Assembly: GCA_024640085.1 (NCBI GenBank)
Contig: JAHEFR010000005.1
Span: 1-64,000 of the forward strand
Reading direction: 5' to 3'
Source of the DNA: Gammaproteobacteria bacterium
GTDB taxonomy: Bacteria > Pseudomonadota > Gammaproteobacteria > Steroidobacterales > XN24
DNA: 64,000 bases
Within the stretch, counting starts at the first letter, position 1, and every line of letters starts with the position of its first letter. Below the pieces are notes generated by a model. That model was given only the letters and a program-made list of their open reading frames with translations, had not been told where the DNA came from and ran no database searches. Below, one piece after another: positions 21,219-31,021 of the stretch. The translations under genes were made by a program, and so were the position numbers.

Positions 21219-21986
21219 ATGGACATCAGCAAGGCAATCGCGATCATTTCCGGAGGTGCCTCCGGACTCGGTCACGCGGTGGCGCGCCGCGTGGTGGACG
21301 AAGGCGGCAGGGTCGCCATCCTGGATGTCAACGAGGAGACGGGGCAGACCGCGGCGACGGATCTCGGCGACAGGGCGATCTTCATCCGGACGGATGTGAG
21401 CAGCGAAGAGGATGTTGACGGGGCTCTCACCCGCGCCACCGAGGCCTTCGGCACCGTGACATTCTGCGTCAACTGCGCCGGCATCCTCGGCGCCGGGCGC
21501 GTGCTGGGCCGCGATGGCCCCATGCCGGGCAATGCCTTTTCCAAGGTGATCGCCGTGAACCTGATCGGGACCTTCCTGCTCTGTAAGGCGGCAGCCAACC
21601 AGATGCAGCACAACGAGCCGACGGAAGACGGAGAGCGGGGCGTGATCGTCAACACTGCCTCGGTGGCCGCCTTCGAGGGACAGGTGGGCCAGGCAGCCTA
21701 TTCGGCCTCCAAGGCGGGCGTCGCGGGCATGGGCCTGCCCCTGGCGCGGGAGTTCGCCAGAATCGGCGTCCGGGTAAACACCGTAGCCCCCGGGATTTTC
21801 ATGACGCCGATGATGGCGGGCATGCCCGATCACGTCCAGCAGTCCCTGGCGGCCCAGGTGCCTTTTCCGTCGAGGCTGGGCCGGCCGGAAGAATTTGCCG
21901 ATCTCGTGGTCTACTTGTATGGCAACGTAATGCTCAATGCCGAAACTATCCGCCAGGACGGCGCCATCCGCATGCAACCGAAATGA
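21219..21986 (+). CDS. Short-chain 3-hydroxyacyl-CoA dehydrogenase (HSD17B10-like)
   Basis: SDR-family NAD enzyme of 255 residues. It has glycine motif SGGASGLGHAVARR, an aspartate at the NAD-choosing position (VAILDVNEE), NCAGI, and the active-site serine and YxxxK in NTASVAAFEGQVGQAAYSASKAG. The sequence resembles type II 3-hydroxyacyl-CoA dehydrogenase, which oxidises 2-methyl-3-hydroxybutyryl-CoA in isoleucine degradation as well as short 3-hydroxyacyl-CoAs. That would extend this mostly leucine operon to isoleucine; exact substrate is inferred from family and context. A good ribosome-binding site (GGGAGAAG) precedes the ATG. Confidence 0.85.
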   Translation: MDISKAIAIISGGASGLGHAVARRVVDEGGRVAILDVNEETGQTAATDLGDRAIFIRTDVSSEEDVDGALTRATEAFGTVTFCVNCAGILGAGRVLGRDGPMPGNAFSKVIAVNLIGTFLLCKAAANQMQHNEPTEDGERGVIVNTASVAAFEGQVGQAAYSASKAGVAGMGLPLAREFARIGVRVNTVAPGIFMTPMMAGMPDHVQQSLAAQVPFPSRLGRPEEFADLVVYLYGNVMLNAETIRQDGAIRMQPK

Positions 21987-22011
21987 CTTCGGACACGACA
22001 GGAGTGAGGAC

Positions 22012-23412
22012 ATGATGAAACCATGGCTGGCTGCCGCATTGACCGGCGCATTAGTCGTCGCCGGCTGCGCCGGCCCCCGGGCGCCGGATTCCGCGCCGAC
22101 CGCCGATGCGACCGCGTATACGGTCCCGGTGACCTATCACCAGCTGGACAATGGTCTCAGGGTCGTCGTGTCCGAGGACAACACGGCCCCCGTGGTGACC
22201 GTCGCGGTCTACTACAACGTCGGCCTGCGTACCGAGCCAAAGGGGCTCACCGGCTTCGCCCACCTGTTCGAACACATGATGTTCCAGGGCACTACCAATC
22301 TCCCCAAGGGCGGTTTCGACCAGCTGATACAGGGGAACGGGGGCATCATCCAGGGGCAGACCAAACCGGACCTGACCCTGTACTACGAAGTAGTCCCCGC
22401 AAACATGCTGGCGCCCGTGCTGTGGGCGGAAGCCGACCGGATGGTCAACCTGAACGTCACCAGGGAAAACCTCGACAACCAGCGGGAAGTGGTAAAGAAC
22501 GAATACCGGCTGAAGATCGAGAACCAGCCCTACGCCCGGTTCCTTTCCGTCGAACTCAGCGCGACAGCATTCGAGAACTGGCACAACGGGCACAACTTCT
22601 GGGGCGAGATGGAAGACCTGGACGCGGCCACGGTGGAGTCCGCCAGGGAGTTCTATCGAACCTACTACGCCCCTGACAACGCCGCGGTAGTGATCGTCGG
22701 CGATGTCGATCCCGTCGAAGCGCTGGCCATGGTAGAAACCTATTTTGGCGGTCTCCCGGCGCGGGCGCGGCCCGAGCTGCCCGGTCTTTCCGAGCCGCCC
22801 CAGAAAGAAGAGAAACTGGCCACGTTCCTCGACCCCCTCGCCCCTCAGCCGATGCTGGCCTTCGCTTACCACGCGCCACCGCGTAACACGCCCGAGTACA
22901 ACGCCATGGAATTGATCAGCCTGATCATGATCCAGGGCAATGACAGCCTGTTGTACGAGCGGCTGGTCGCCGACAAGGGGTACTCGAGCTTTGTCGGTGG
23001 CGGGCTGAATCTCCAGGGCGACATGTTCGACGCCGTGGGGCCGGTGCTGCTGGCCGGGTACCTGATCCACGACGTGGACGTGGATCCCGCGGAGATCGTG
23101 GCCGAGATCGACACCGTGGTGGCGTCGCTCAGCGATATCGACGTGGACCAGGCCACTCTCGATCGGGCCAGGCTCAAGTTCCTGTCGAGCTTCTATGAAA
23201 CCCAGGGCGGACAATTCGGAATCGGTCGCGCCGATCTACTGGCTGCTTTCGCCCTGTTCGACGACGATCCGTCGCGCATCAACCAGGTCGAGGAGCAGAT
23301 GGCGGCAGTGACCCCGGAACTGATCCGGAAGGTCGCCCGGGACTATCTGAGGTCCTCGAACCGTACCCTGTTGTTCCTCGAGCCGGGCGCCGCCCAAGGG
23401 AGTCAGCCATGA
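22012..23412 (+). CDS. M16 family zinc metallopeptidase, catalytic subunit (lipoprotein)
   Basis: Pitrilysin/insulinase-type peptidase, 466 residues from the ATG at 22012 (ribosome-binding site GGAGTGAGG); a longer frame back to 21937 overlaps the previous gene. The N-terminus is a lipoprotein signal (ALVVAGC, lipobox cysteine near 19), so it is probably membrane-anchored and periplasmic. The inverted zinc motif is intact: H84-L-F-E87-H88, with the third ligand E164 in VVKNEYRLK. It pairs with the next gene, which lacks the zinc ligands; such active/inactive pairs work as heterodimers. Its place inside an amino-acid catabolic run suggests peptide use, by inference. Confidence 0.88.
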   Translation: MMKPWLAAALTGALVVAGCAGPRAPDSAPTADATAYTVPVTYHQLDNGLRVVVSEDNTAPVVTVAVYYNVGLRTEPKGLTGFAHLFEHMMFQGTTNLPKGGFDQLIQGNGGIIQGQTKPDLTLYYEVVPANMLAPVLWAEADRMVNLNVTRENLDNQREVVKNEYRLKIENQPYARFLSVELSATAFENWHNGHNFWGEMEDLDAATVESAREFYRTYYAPDNAAVVIVGDVDPVEALAMVETYFGGLPARARPELPGLSEPPQKEEKLATFLDPLAPQPMLAFAYHAPPRNTPEYNAMELISLIMIQGNDSLLYERLVADKGYSSFVGGGLNLQGDMFDAVGPVLLAGYLIHDVDVDPAEIVAEIDTVVASLSDIDVDQATLDRARLKFLSSFYETQGGQFGIGRADLLAAFALFDDDPSRINQVEEQMAAVTPELIRKVARDYLRSSNRTLLFLEPGAAQGSQP

Positions 23413-24803
23413 CACGGATCGCCCCTATCGTCGCAGCCCTGCTCGGCCTGCTTTCCGCCGGTGCGGGCTTTGCCGCAGACGCGCCGCCTCCCGCGGGGCC
23501 GCCCCGTGACTTCGCCCTACCCCAGAAGACGACGTTCGTCCTCGACAACGGCATGAAAGTCACCATGGTTCCATTCGGACAGTTGCCGAAGGTCAGCATG
23601 GTCTTGCGGGTTAGGACCGGGAATCTGAATGAGGACGGCAACACCTGGCTCGCCGACGTCACCGGCGCCCTGATGCAGGAGGGCACGACGAGCCTGGACG
23701 CAAAGGCGCTGAACCGGAAGGCCGCGGAACTCGGCGGATCCATTGGCATCAGCGTCGGATCCGAGACCACCTCGATCAGCATCAGCAGCCTGTCCGAGAT
23801 GGAAGGGGATGCAATCGGACTGCTGGCAGACGTGGTCCGAAACCCGGCACTGCCGGAGAAAGAGCTGGACCGGATCAAGGCGGACTTCGTCCGTGACCTC
23901 AGCATTTCCCGGGTACGACCCCAGGGGATGGCAGCGGTGGCGTTCAACGCCAGGCTGTATGGCGATCATCCATTCGCGGAGGTCTATCCCACCGAGGAGC
24001 AGTTGATCGGTTACGGCATCGACGACGTACGTCGATATTACGGGCAGAACTTCGGTGCGAGACGGTCCCATCTGTTCGTCAGCGGACGTTTCGATCCGGC
24101 GGCGATGCGGACGGCGGTGGAGCGGAAATTCTCGGACTGGGCTGCTGGTCCCGGGGACTTCATCGATATCCCCGATCCGACCCGGGTCGCCAGCCTGCAG
24201 GTCATCGATCGTCCCGGGGCGCCACAATCCACGATCGTGGTCGGCATCCCTGTCATCGGCGTGGCGGATCCGGATTACAGCCAGCTCATGATGGCCAACG
24301 ACATCCTGGGCGGGGCGGGTTTCCTCTCGCGGCTGTTTCAGAATCTGAGGGAGGACAAGGGCTACACCTATGGCGCCAGCACCCAGACGCGCAATAACTA
24401 CCGCAGCGCGGTGTGGCAGTTCAGCGCCGACGTCGCCACGGAGGCGACAGGGCCGGCTCTGACTGAATTCTTCAGGGAACTCGCCCTGATCAAATCAGTG
24501 CCGCCCTCGGCCGGCGAGATGCAGCGGATCCGCGGCTATCGCGGGGGGATATTCGTGCTGGCCAACGCCTCCAGGGGGGGAATCATCGGCACTTTGGCGT
24601 TTATGGATTTCCATGGCCTGCCGGACACCTATCTGACGGAGTACCTTGGCCGCCTCGGTAAGGTCACCGCCACGGAGGTCAACACCATGGCGACCGGCCA
24701 GTGGCCGGTGGACGGGATGACGATCGTGGTGGTTGGGGACCGCGGCGTCATCGACGGGCAGCTTGCCCAGGTCGAGGCCCTCGCGCCCCTGCTGGCGGAC
24801 TGA
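23409..24803 (+). CDS. M16 family peptidase homologue, non-catalytic subunit
   Basis: Protein of 464 residues with a cleavable signal peptide (ending AGAGFAADA). It has the M16 fold but no HXXEH motif: the corresponding stretch reads WLADVTGALMQEGTTSLD. It keeps the substrate-binding arginine/tyrosine region typical of the partner subunit (FLSRLFQNLREDKGYTYGA). The ATG overlaps the stop of the catalytic subunit by 4 bases, so the two are made together. Followed by a strong terminator-like hairpin, which ends this transcription unit before ETF-QO. Confidence 0.87.
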   Translation: MTRIAPIVAALLGLLSAGAGFAADAPPPAGPPRDFALPQKTTFVLDNGMKVTMVPFGQLPKVSMVLRVRTGNLNEDGNTWLADVTGALMQEGTTSLDAKALNRKAAELGGSIGISVGSETTSISISSLSEMEGDAIGLLADVVRNPALPEKELDRIKADFVRDLSISRVRPQGMAAVAFNARLYGDHPFAEVYPTEEQLIGYGIDDVRRYYGQNFGARRSHLFVSGRFDPAAMRTAVERKFSDWAAGPGDFIDIPDPTRVASLQVIDRPGAPQSTIVVGIPVIGVADPDYSQLMMANDILGGAGFLSRLFQNLREDKGYTYGASTQTRNNYRSAVWQFSADVATEATGPALTEFFRELALIKSVPPSAGEMQRIRGYRGGIFVLANASRGGIIGTLAFMDFHGLPDTYLTEYLGRLGKVTATEVNTMATGQWPVDGMTIVVVGDRGVIDGQLAQVEALAPLLAD

Positions 24804-24829
24804 GCGCCCGGCGATGATGGGCTACAATG

Positions 24830-24854
24830 AATGGCCGCCGCCCTGGCGGCCATT
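24830..24854 (+). terminator. Hairpin after the M16 peptidase pair
   Basis: Perfect 10-base inverted repeat AATGGCCGCC (24830-24839) and GGCGGCCATT (24845-24854) with a 5-base loop GCCCT. The stem ends in TT but no longer T-run follows. A TACAAT hexamer (24823-24828) just before it could be a -10 box for ETF-QO, in which case the hairpin would lie in that gene's leader. Confidence 0.5.
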
Positions 24855-24887
24855 TCCTGATCTTGCTGCGATCTGCGAGGATCACCC

Positions 24888-26489
24888 ATGAGCGACCGTG
24901 ATGTCATGCAATACGACGTAGCTGTAGTCGGTGGCGGACCCGCCGGTCTCGCCTGCGCAATCCGGCTGAAGAACCAGAAACCCGATCTTTCGGTGTGCCT
25001 GCTGGAGAAGGGCTCGGAGCTAGGCGCCCATGCGTTGTCCGGCGCGGTGATGGAGCCCGGTCCGCTGGACGAACTCTGGCCTGGGTGGCGCGACAACCCG
25101 CCGGGAATCTGTGTGCCGGCCGGAGACGACGAATTCCTCTTCCTGTCACGCAAGAAAGCGTATCGCTTGCCAACCCCTCCCCAGATGAATAATCACGGCA
25201 ACTTCATCATCTCGCTTGGCTCGCTGGTAAAGAATCTGGGCGGCGTGGCCGAAACCCTGGGCGTTGACGTCTTCCCGGGCTTCTCAGGGGCGGAATTGCT
25301 GATCGATGAGGAACGGGTCATCGGCGTGCGTTGCGGCGACATGGGAGTACAGGCCGACGGCACGCCGGGGCCGTCCCACGCTCCGGGCGTGGATATCCAC
25401 GCCTCGGTGACTGTCCTCGCCGAGGGCTGCCGGGGCAGCCTGAGCAAGCAGGCGATCCGGCGGTTCCGGCTGGACGCCGACAGCATGCCCCAGACCTACG
25501 GCCTGGGATTCAAGGAGCTATGGCGTCTGCCCGAGGGCCGGTCGCAGCCCGGACTCATACAGCACACTGTCGGCTGGCCGCTGGATGCCAGGACCTACGG
25601 AGGCAGCTTCGTCTATCACCTGGATGACGATCGCGTCTATATCGGCTTCGTGATCGGGCTGGACTACGAGGATCCCGTGTTCTCGCCGTTCGAGGCGTTC
25701 CAGCAGTTCAAGCATCATCCCCGCATGCACGCGCTGCTCGAAGGCGGAGAGATCCTGGCTTCGGGGGCCAGGACCCTGGTGGAGGGCGGTCTGCAGGCGC
25801 TGCCGCGGCTCGAAATGCCCGGTGCCGTGCTCGTGGGCGACGCGGCGGGCACGCTCAACGTCCCCAAGATCAAGGGCATCCACATGGCGCTCGACTCCGG
25901 CATGATCGCCGCCGACCACATCGCCGAAGCAGGATCCGGTGACGGCTTCGACGCCCGCTGGCGCGGATCGGGCGCGGCGGCGGAACTGAAGAAGGTCCGC
26001 AACGTCAGGCCGGGGTTCAATCGTGGCTTGTGGCTGGGCCTGATCAACGCCGCCTGGGAGACCGTCACGGCCGGGCGCAGCCCCTGGACTCTGAAGACAC
26101 GGGCGGATCACGACAGCCTCCGGACGGTCGGGGACGGGACCGCGGCCAGGGACGAGAACTGGCTGGACAAGCGCGACCTGCCGCCGCGGGACCGGCTGGC
26201 TTCGGTCTACTTCGCCAACAACGCCCACGAGGAGGATCAGCCGGTCCACTTGCGCGTCGCGGATACCTCTATCTGTGCTACCCGGTGTTACGAGGAGTTC
26301 CGCAACCCCTGCACGCGGTTCTGCCCGGCCCAGGTCTACGAAATCGTCGAGGACGAAGCCGGGCGGAAGCTGCAGATCAATGCCTCTAACTGCGTCCACT
26401 GCAAGGCCTGCGATATCAAGGACCCCTACCAGATCATCGACTGGGTGCCGCCCGAGGGCGGTTCCGGGCCGAATTACCAGAACCTGTAG
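24888..26489 (+). CDS. Electron transfer flavoprotein-ubiquinone oxidoreductase
   Basis: Membrane-associated FAD/4Fe-4S enzyme moving electrons from ETF to the quinone pool. It has 533 residues, close to the usual 540-550. It has an FAD-binding start VAVVGGGPAGLACAI, VGDAAGTLNVPKIKGIHMA, and a C-terminal ferredoxin-like module with cysteines in CATRCYEEF and NCVHCKACDIKDPYQ, ending PPEGGSGPNYQNL as is standard. It completes the respiratory route for isovaleryl-CoA dehydrogenase with EtfAB. Its last 56 bases overlap the convergent Fe2OG gene. Confidence 0.94.
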   Translation: MSDRDVMQYDVAVVGGGPAGLACAIRLKNQKPDLSVCLLEKGSELGAHALSGAVMEPGPLDELWPGWRDNPPGICVPAGDDEFLFLSRKKAYRLPTPPQMNNHGNFIISLGSLVKNLGGVAETLGVDVFPGFSGAELLIDEERVIGVRCGDMGVQADGTPGPSHAPGVDIHASVTVLAEGCRGSLSKQAIRRFRLDADSMPQTYGLGFKELWRLPEGRSQPGLIQHTVGWPLDARTYGGSFVYHLDDDRVYIGFVIGLDYEDPVFSPFEAFQQFKHHPRMHALLEGGEILASGARTLVEGGLQALPRLEMPGAVLVGDAAGTLNVPKIKGIHMALDSGMIAADHIAEAGSGDGFDARWRGSGAAAELKKVRNVRPGFNRGLWLGLINAAWETVTAGRSPWTLKTRADHDSLRTVGDGTAARDENWLDKRDLPPRDRLASVYFANNAHEEDQPVHLRVADTSICATRCYEEFRNPCTRFCPAQVYEIVEDEAGRKLQINASNCVHCKACDIKDPYQIIDWVPPEGGSGPNYQNL

Positions 26490-27132
26490 ACGCACTCATC
26501 ACGCGGGCTACCTTGCCCGGCGCCTGAGCGGCGGACACATGTTCGGTGTGCTGCGGGACAGGTGAGGCCTGGTGAAGCTGGGTAATGAGGATGTACTTGG
26601 GCCCGCTCTCCGGGGGGTTGCCCCGATGCAGGAACGGCCAGCCGACGGGGCAGAGCAACATCCGGCCCTCGACCGGCTTGATCGCGACGCCCTGCCATCG
26701 ATAGTCGGTCTCCCCGCCTTCCTCCACCGTGTTCAGGTACCAGATGGCCGTAATCACCCGTGTCGGGCTGCGGCCGATGTTGTCGGAATGCCACGCGAGG
26801 AAACCCTCGCCCTCGCGATAGCGAGTGATGCGTGGCTCTTCGGGATAGACGCCGATGGGGAAGGCCTGGCCCCACCGCCCCATATAGTCGCTCAGTCGGC
26901 GCCGCAGGGAGTCCAGGATGACGCGATTGACGTCGTCCCAGCCGTCCCGATGAGTCCACAGCAGGATCTCGGTCGTGGCCTTGACCCGCGTGTCCACCCG
27001 TCCAGCCGCGCCGCCACCGACCATTCCCTTGACCTTGCGCGGGTCCGCTTCGAAACGATCGATCACGTCGCGACAGAAATCCGGGGGCAGTTCCCGATCG
27101 TAAATACCGAACAGCGATTCCGTTGCGTTCAC
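26434..27132 (-). CDS. 2-oxoglutarate/Fe(II) oxygenase, prolyl 4-hydroxylase-like
   Basis: Protein of 232 residues. I start at the GTG 27130-27132, which has GGAGGG upstream; the frame is open to 27369 but that part is low-complexity and inside the etfB promoter. The iron ligands are H115 and D117 (FLAWHSDNIG) and H169 (FLHRG). The 2-oxoglutarate-binding residue is K179 (SGPKYILI), the lysine version seen in prolyl 4-hydroxylases. So the domain looks active. The substrate is unknown. The last 18 codons are antisense to the end of ETF-QO and form an unstructured-looking tail. It is divergent from etfBA. Confidence 0.75.
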   Translation of the reverse strand: MNATESLFGIYDRELPPDFCRDVIDRFEADPRKVKGMVGGGAAGRVDTRVKATTEILLWTHRDGWDDVNRVILDSLRRRLSDYMGRWGQAFPIGVYPEEPRITRYREGEGFLAWHSDNIGRSPTRVITAIWYLNTVEEGGETDYRWQGVAIKPVEGRMLLCPVGWPFLHRGNPPESGPKYILITQLHQASPVPQHTEHVSAAQAPGKVARVMSASTGSGNSARNRPRAAPSR

Positions 27133-27368
27133 GGTCTTCCCTCCGCCACCAAGCCTCTCCCTCGGCCGTCCTGTCCTGAGACGCGGCCTACTCTGAAACC
27201 GGACCATCGGGGCGCCGTCGTGTTTCCTGGTCCGCGACAAGGCGAGACTGAGCCGGGTCAAGGCGATATCCCCTCCGCCGCCGGAAGTCCGCCGGCCCCC
27301 GGGGTCAAGAACCGGCAGGTAAAGCGTTACAATGATCGTTTTCGACCAGGTCCCGAGCGGGAGGGCCA
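27133..27368 (+). promoter_or_regulatory. Promoter region of etfBA
   Basis: A TACAAT hexamer at 27328-27333 is the best -10 candidate for etfB, 36 bases before its ATG, with a GGGAGGG ribosome-binding site just before the gene. The hexamer 17 bases upstream (TCAAGA) is a poor -35. The rest of the gap holds no gene I can support. Confidence 0.4.
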
Positions 27369-28115
27369 ATGAAAGTTCTCGTGGGCATCAAACGGGTCAT
27401 CGACTACAACGTGCGCGTCCAGATCAACCGGGAGGGCACGGACGTGGTCAAGGAAGGGGTCAAGATGAGCATCAACCCCTTCGACGAGATCGCGGTGGAG
27501 GCGGCGCTCCGGATCAGGGAAGCCGGTCAGGCGGACGAAGTTATCGTCGCGACAATAGGTCCCGGCGCCGCCCAGCAGCAGTTGCGCACTGCCCTGGCCA
27601 TGGGCGCTGACCGCGCCATCCTGCTCGAGACCGACCGGGAGATCCAGCCGCTGGCGGCAGCCAGGGCGCTGATGAAACTGGTGGAGAAGGAACAGCCCGG
27701 ACTGGTGCTGCTGGGCAAGCAGGCCATCGACGACGATGCCAACCAGGTGGGCCAGATGCTGGCCGCGCAGTGGGATCGTCCCCAGGCCACGTTCATCTCC
27801 GGCCTCGACCTGTCCGACGGCAAGCTCAAAGCCGTGCGGGAGGTGGATGCGGGTCTCGAGACTGTCGAAGTCAGCCTGCCCGCCGTCCTGACCGTGGACC
27901 TGCGGCTCAACGAGCCCCGCTTCGTGAAGATGCCGGACATCATGAAAGCCAAGCGCAAGCCCCTGGAAACGATCGCCTTCGACAGCATCGGCATCGACAT
28001 GCCGCCGCAACTGGAGAACCTGGGATACGAGGCGCCGCCGAAGCGGTCCGGCGGGGTCAGGGTGGATTCTGTGGAGGCGCTGGTCGCCGCACTGAACGAC
28101 AAGGGGGTGCTGTGA
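27369..28115 (+). CDS. etfB: Electron transfer flavoprotein, beta subunit
   Basis: AMP-binding subunit of the soluble ETF heterodimer that accepts electrons from acyl-CoA dehydrogenases. It has 248 residues, the usual length, starting MKVLVGIKRVIDYNVRV. The signature regions SINPFDEIAVEAALRI, LLGKQAIDDDANQVGQML and VDLRLNEPRF (family PRY/F) are present. The TGA overlaps the etfA ATG by one base, implying strict 1:1 coupled translation. Confidence 0.95.
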   Translation: MKVLVGIKRVIDYNVRVQINREGTDVVKEGVKMSINPFDEIAVEAALRIREAGQADEVIVATIGPGAAQQQLRTALAMGADRAILLETDREIQPLAAARALMKLVEKEQPGLVLLGKQAIDDDANQVGQMLAAQWDRPQATFISGLDLSDGKLKAVREVDAGLETVEVSLPAVLTVDLRLNEPRFVKMPDIMKAKRKPLETIAFDSIGIDMPPQLENLGYEAPPKRSGGVRVDSVEALVAALNDKGVL

Positions 28116-29056
28116 TGGCCACGGTGCTGCTACTTGCCGAGCATGACGGTGAGACGCTCAACGTCTCGACGGCGCGGGCAATGCGTTGCGCCATGGCCCT
28201 GGGCGAGGTGGACGTGGTCGTGCTCGGCGCCGGGACCGACGGGGTCGCCGAACAGGCGTCCCGGCTGGAGGGTGCCCGGCGGGTCCTACATGTAGACCGG
28301 CCGGAGAACGCTCATCCCGTGGCTGCCGTCATGGCGCCCCAGCTGGCGAGTCTGGCCAGCGAGTACGATGTCCTCCTCGCACCGTCATCCACCTTTGGCA
28401 GGGACATCCTGCCGCGGGTCGCGGCGCTATTGGGCGTGCCACAGATCAGCGACATCATGGAAGTGATCGACGAGCGCACGTTCAAGCGCCCCATCTATGC
28501 CGGCAACGTGATCACGACCGTGCGCGTCCCGGGAGACTGCAAGATCATCGGCACCGCCCGGATCGCGTCGTTTGCCGCCGTCGCCGGGGCCCAGGCCCCG
28601 GCCGCCGTGGAGTCGATCCAGGTCGAGGCCGACCTACCCACGGACACGGTTTGGATCGGGCTGGAGGCCTCCGGCGGAGATCGCCCCGATCTGCAGTCCG
28701 CCAACCGCGTCGTCGCCGGCGGGCGCGGCATCGGCAGCAAGGAGAACTTCGACCTGATCTTCCGTCTCGCCGACAGGCTCGGCGCTGCGGTGGGGGCATC
28801 CCGGGCGGCGGTCGATGCCGGTTACGTGCCCAATGACATGCAGATCGGGCAGACCGGCAAGATCATCGCGCCGGATCTGTACATCGCGTTCGGCATTTCA
28901 GGCGCCATCCAGCACATGACCGGCATCAAGGATGCCGGGGTCATCGTGGCCATCAACAAGGACGGCGAGGCTCCGATTTTCGAGGCCGCGGACATCGGGC
29001 TCGTGGGGGACCTGTTCCAGATCCTCCCCGAGCTGGAGAAGGCGCTGGGGGACTGA
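28115..29056 (+). CDS. etfA: Electron transfer flavoprotein, alpha subunit
   Basis: FAD-binding subunit of ETF, 313 residues from the ATG at 28115-28117. A longer in-frame reading from 27770 is an overlap artefact. The C-terminal FAD domain has [23 protein letters not shown], the [14 protein letters not shown] stretch and [21 protein letters not shown], all standard for EtfA. It forms the electron link between LiuA and ETF-QO of this block. Confidence 0.95.
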   Translation: MATVLLLAEHDGETLNVSTARAMRCAMALGEVDVVVLGAGTDGVAEQASRLEGARRVLHVDRPENAHPVAAVMAPQLASLASEYDVLLAPSSTFGRDILPRVAALLGVPQISDIMEVIDERTFKRPIYAGNVITTVRVPGDCKIIGTARIASFAAVAGAQAPAAVESIQVEADLPTDTVWIGLEASGGDRPDLQSANRVVAGGRGIGSKENFDLIFRLADRLGAAVGASRAAVDAGYVPNDMQIGQTGKIIAPDLYIAFGISGAIQHMTGIKDAGVIVAINKDGEAPIFEAADIGLVGDLFQILPELEKALGD

Positions 29057-29068
29057 CGGGGGGCGCCG

Positions 29069-31018
29069 GTGAGCCAGACGCCCATGTGGACGCCCTCCGC
29101 CGAGCGGATCGCCGGCAGTCGCATGACCCGCTTCATGGGATACGCTGGTGATCTCGTGGATCGCCAATTCACTGACTACGAAGGGCTCTATCAGTGGAGC
29201 CTGGCGGATCCCGAGCGATTCTGGTCGGCGGTGTGGGACTTCTTCGGCGTCGTGGGACACCGGGGCGCCGTCACGCTGGCCGACGGCGACGCCATGCCTG
29301 GCGCCAGATGGTTCCCCGAAGCCCGTCTCAATTTCGCCGAAAACCTGCTGCGCCGCCGCGACGATCACCCGGCGCTGATCTTCCGCGGAGAGGATGGCCG
29401 CCGCGAGGTGGTCAGCTACCGGGACCTTGGCGATTCCGTTGCCCGCCTGGCTGCCGCCCTGCGGGCAACCGGTGTAGGTGCCGGGGACCGGGTCGCCGGC
29501 GTCATGCCCAACCGGCCGGAGACGGTGATCGCCATGCTGGCCGCCGCCAGTATTGGCGCGACCTGGTCGTCCTGCTCGCCGGACTTCGGCGTCAACGGCA
29601 TCCTCGACCGCTTCAGCCAGATCGAGCCCCGGGTCCTGTTCGTCACCGATGGTTATCTCTACAACGGCAAGCGCCTGGACTCCCTCGGTCGCGCCCGGCA
29701 AGTGCTCGCAGGCCTGGACTGCGTCGAACAGGTGGTCGTGGTGCCGTTCCTCGATCGCAGCCCCGAGATCGGCCAGCTGCGCGGTGCGGTGACCTGGGAC
29801 CGCTTCCTGGCTGACGAGGCGGAACCCGAGTTCGAGCCGTTGCCTTTCGATCACCCGCTCTATGTCCTCTATTCCTCGGGAACGACGGGCGTGCCCAAGT
29901 GCATCGTCCACGGCGCCGGCGGGACGCTGCTGCAGCACCTCAAGGAACACGGCCTGCATACCGACCTGGGCGCCGACGACGTGCTGTTCTACTTTACGAC
30001 CTGTGGCTGGATGATGTGGAACTGGCTGGTGTCCGGGCTGGCACAGGGGGCGAGCCTGGTGCTGTTCGACGGTTCGCCCTTTACGCCGGACCCCGGCGCA
30101 CTGTGGCGCATTGCCAAGGAGGAAGGCGTGACTGTCTTCGGCACTTCCGCCAAGTACCTTTCGGCCCTGGAGAAGGCCGGCGAGCGTCCGGGGGACACGC
30201 GGGACCTGAGCCGTCTGCGCGCGGTCCTCTCCACGGGCTCGCCGCTGGTGCCCGAATCTTTCGACTATGTCTACCGGCACATCAAGCAGGACCTGCAGCT
30301 GTCGTCAATCTCGGGCGGGACCGACATCGTCTCCTGCTTTGCCCTGGGCTGCCCGATCCTGCCTGTCCGTCGCGGAGAATTGCAGTGCCGGGGTCTCGGC
30401 ATGGCCGTGGAGGTGTGGGACCAGAACGGACGCGCGATGGTCGGCCGAAAGGGTGAGCTGGTCTGTGTCCGGCCCTTCCCCTGCATGCCCGTCGGGTTCT
30501 GGAATGACCCCGAGGGGACGAAATATCACGATGCCTATTTCGCGAGGTTCGAAGGCGTCTGGTGCCACGGTGACTATGCGGAACTGACTGCAAGCGGCGG
30601 TCTCGTGATCTACGGCCGGTCGGACACCGTGCTGAATCCCGGCGGCGTGCGGATCGGCACGGCCGAGATCTACCGGCAGGTGGAGAAGCTCGACGAAATC
30701 GTGGAATCACTGGCCGTCGGGCAGGAATGGCGTGACGACGTCCGGATCGTCCTCTTCGTCCGGTTGCGCGAAGGGTTGCGCCTCGATGAAGGACTGGAAC
30801 AGAAAATCTGCGACACGATCCGGACCAACGCCTCGCCGCGGCACGTGCCGGCCAGGATCGTACAGGTGGCGGACCTCCCGCGCACCATCAGCGGAAAGCT
30901 GGTCGAACTGGCGGTGCGCGAGATCATCCACGGCCGCCCGGTCAGGAACACGGACGCTCTCGCCAATCCCGAGTGCCTGGAGGAATTTCGCAACCGCCCG
31001 GAACTGGCCGGGGACTGA
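29069..31018 (+). CDS. Acetoacetyl-CoA synthetase (acetoacetate-CoA ligase)
   Basis: Activates acetoacetate with ATP and CoA. It has 649 residues from a GTG, 12 bases after etfA. It is an acyl-adenylate-forming enzyme with the phosphate loop [15 protein letters not shown], the GGTD motif ([12 protein letters not shown]) and the C-terminal catalytic lysine region ([12 protein letters not shown]). The N-terminal start ([15 protein letters not shown]) and [12 protein letters not shown]-type segment are typical of acetoacetyl-CoA synthetase rather than acetyl-CoA synthetase. With LiuE and the thiolase it turns the acetoacetate from leucine into acetyl-CoA without needing a succinyl-CoA transferase. 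Confidence 0.92.
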   Translation: MSQTPMWTPSAERIAGSRMTRFMGYAGDLVDRQFTDYEGLYQWSLADPERFWSAVWDFFGVVGHRGAVTLADGDAMPGARWFPEARLNFAENLLRRRDDHPALIFRGEDGRREVVSYRDLGDSVARLAAALRATGVGAGDRVAGVMPNRPETVIAMLAAASIGATWSSCSPDFGVNGILDRFSQIEPRVLFVTDGYLYNGKRLDSLGRARQVLAGLDCVEQVVVVPFLDRSPEIGQLRGAVTWDRFLADEAEPEFEPLPFDHPLYVLYSSGTTGVPKCIVHGAGGTLLQHLKEHGLHTDLGADDVLFYFTTCGWMMWNWLVSGLAQGASLVLFDGSPFTPDPGALWRIAKEEGVTVFGTSAKYLSALEKAGERPGDTRDLSRLRAVLSTGSPLVPESFDYVYRHIKQDLQLSSISGGTDIVSCFALGCPILPVRRGELQCRGLGMAVEVWDQNGRAMVGRKGELVCVRPFPCMPVGFWNDPEGTKYHDAYFARFEGVWCHGDYAELTASGGLVIYGRSDTVLNPGGVRIGTAEIYRQVEKLDEIVESLAVGQEWRDDVRIVLFVRLREGLRLDEGLEQKICDTIRTNASPRHVPARIVQVADLPRTISGKLVELAVREIIHGRPVRNTDALANPECLEEFRNRPELAGD

Positions 31019-31021
31019 GGC

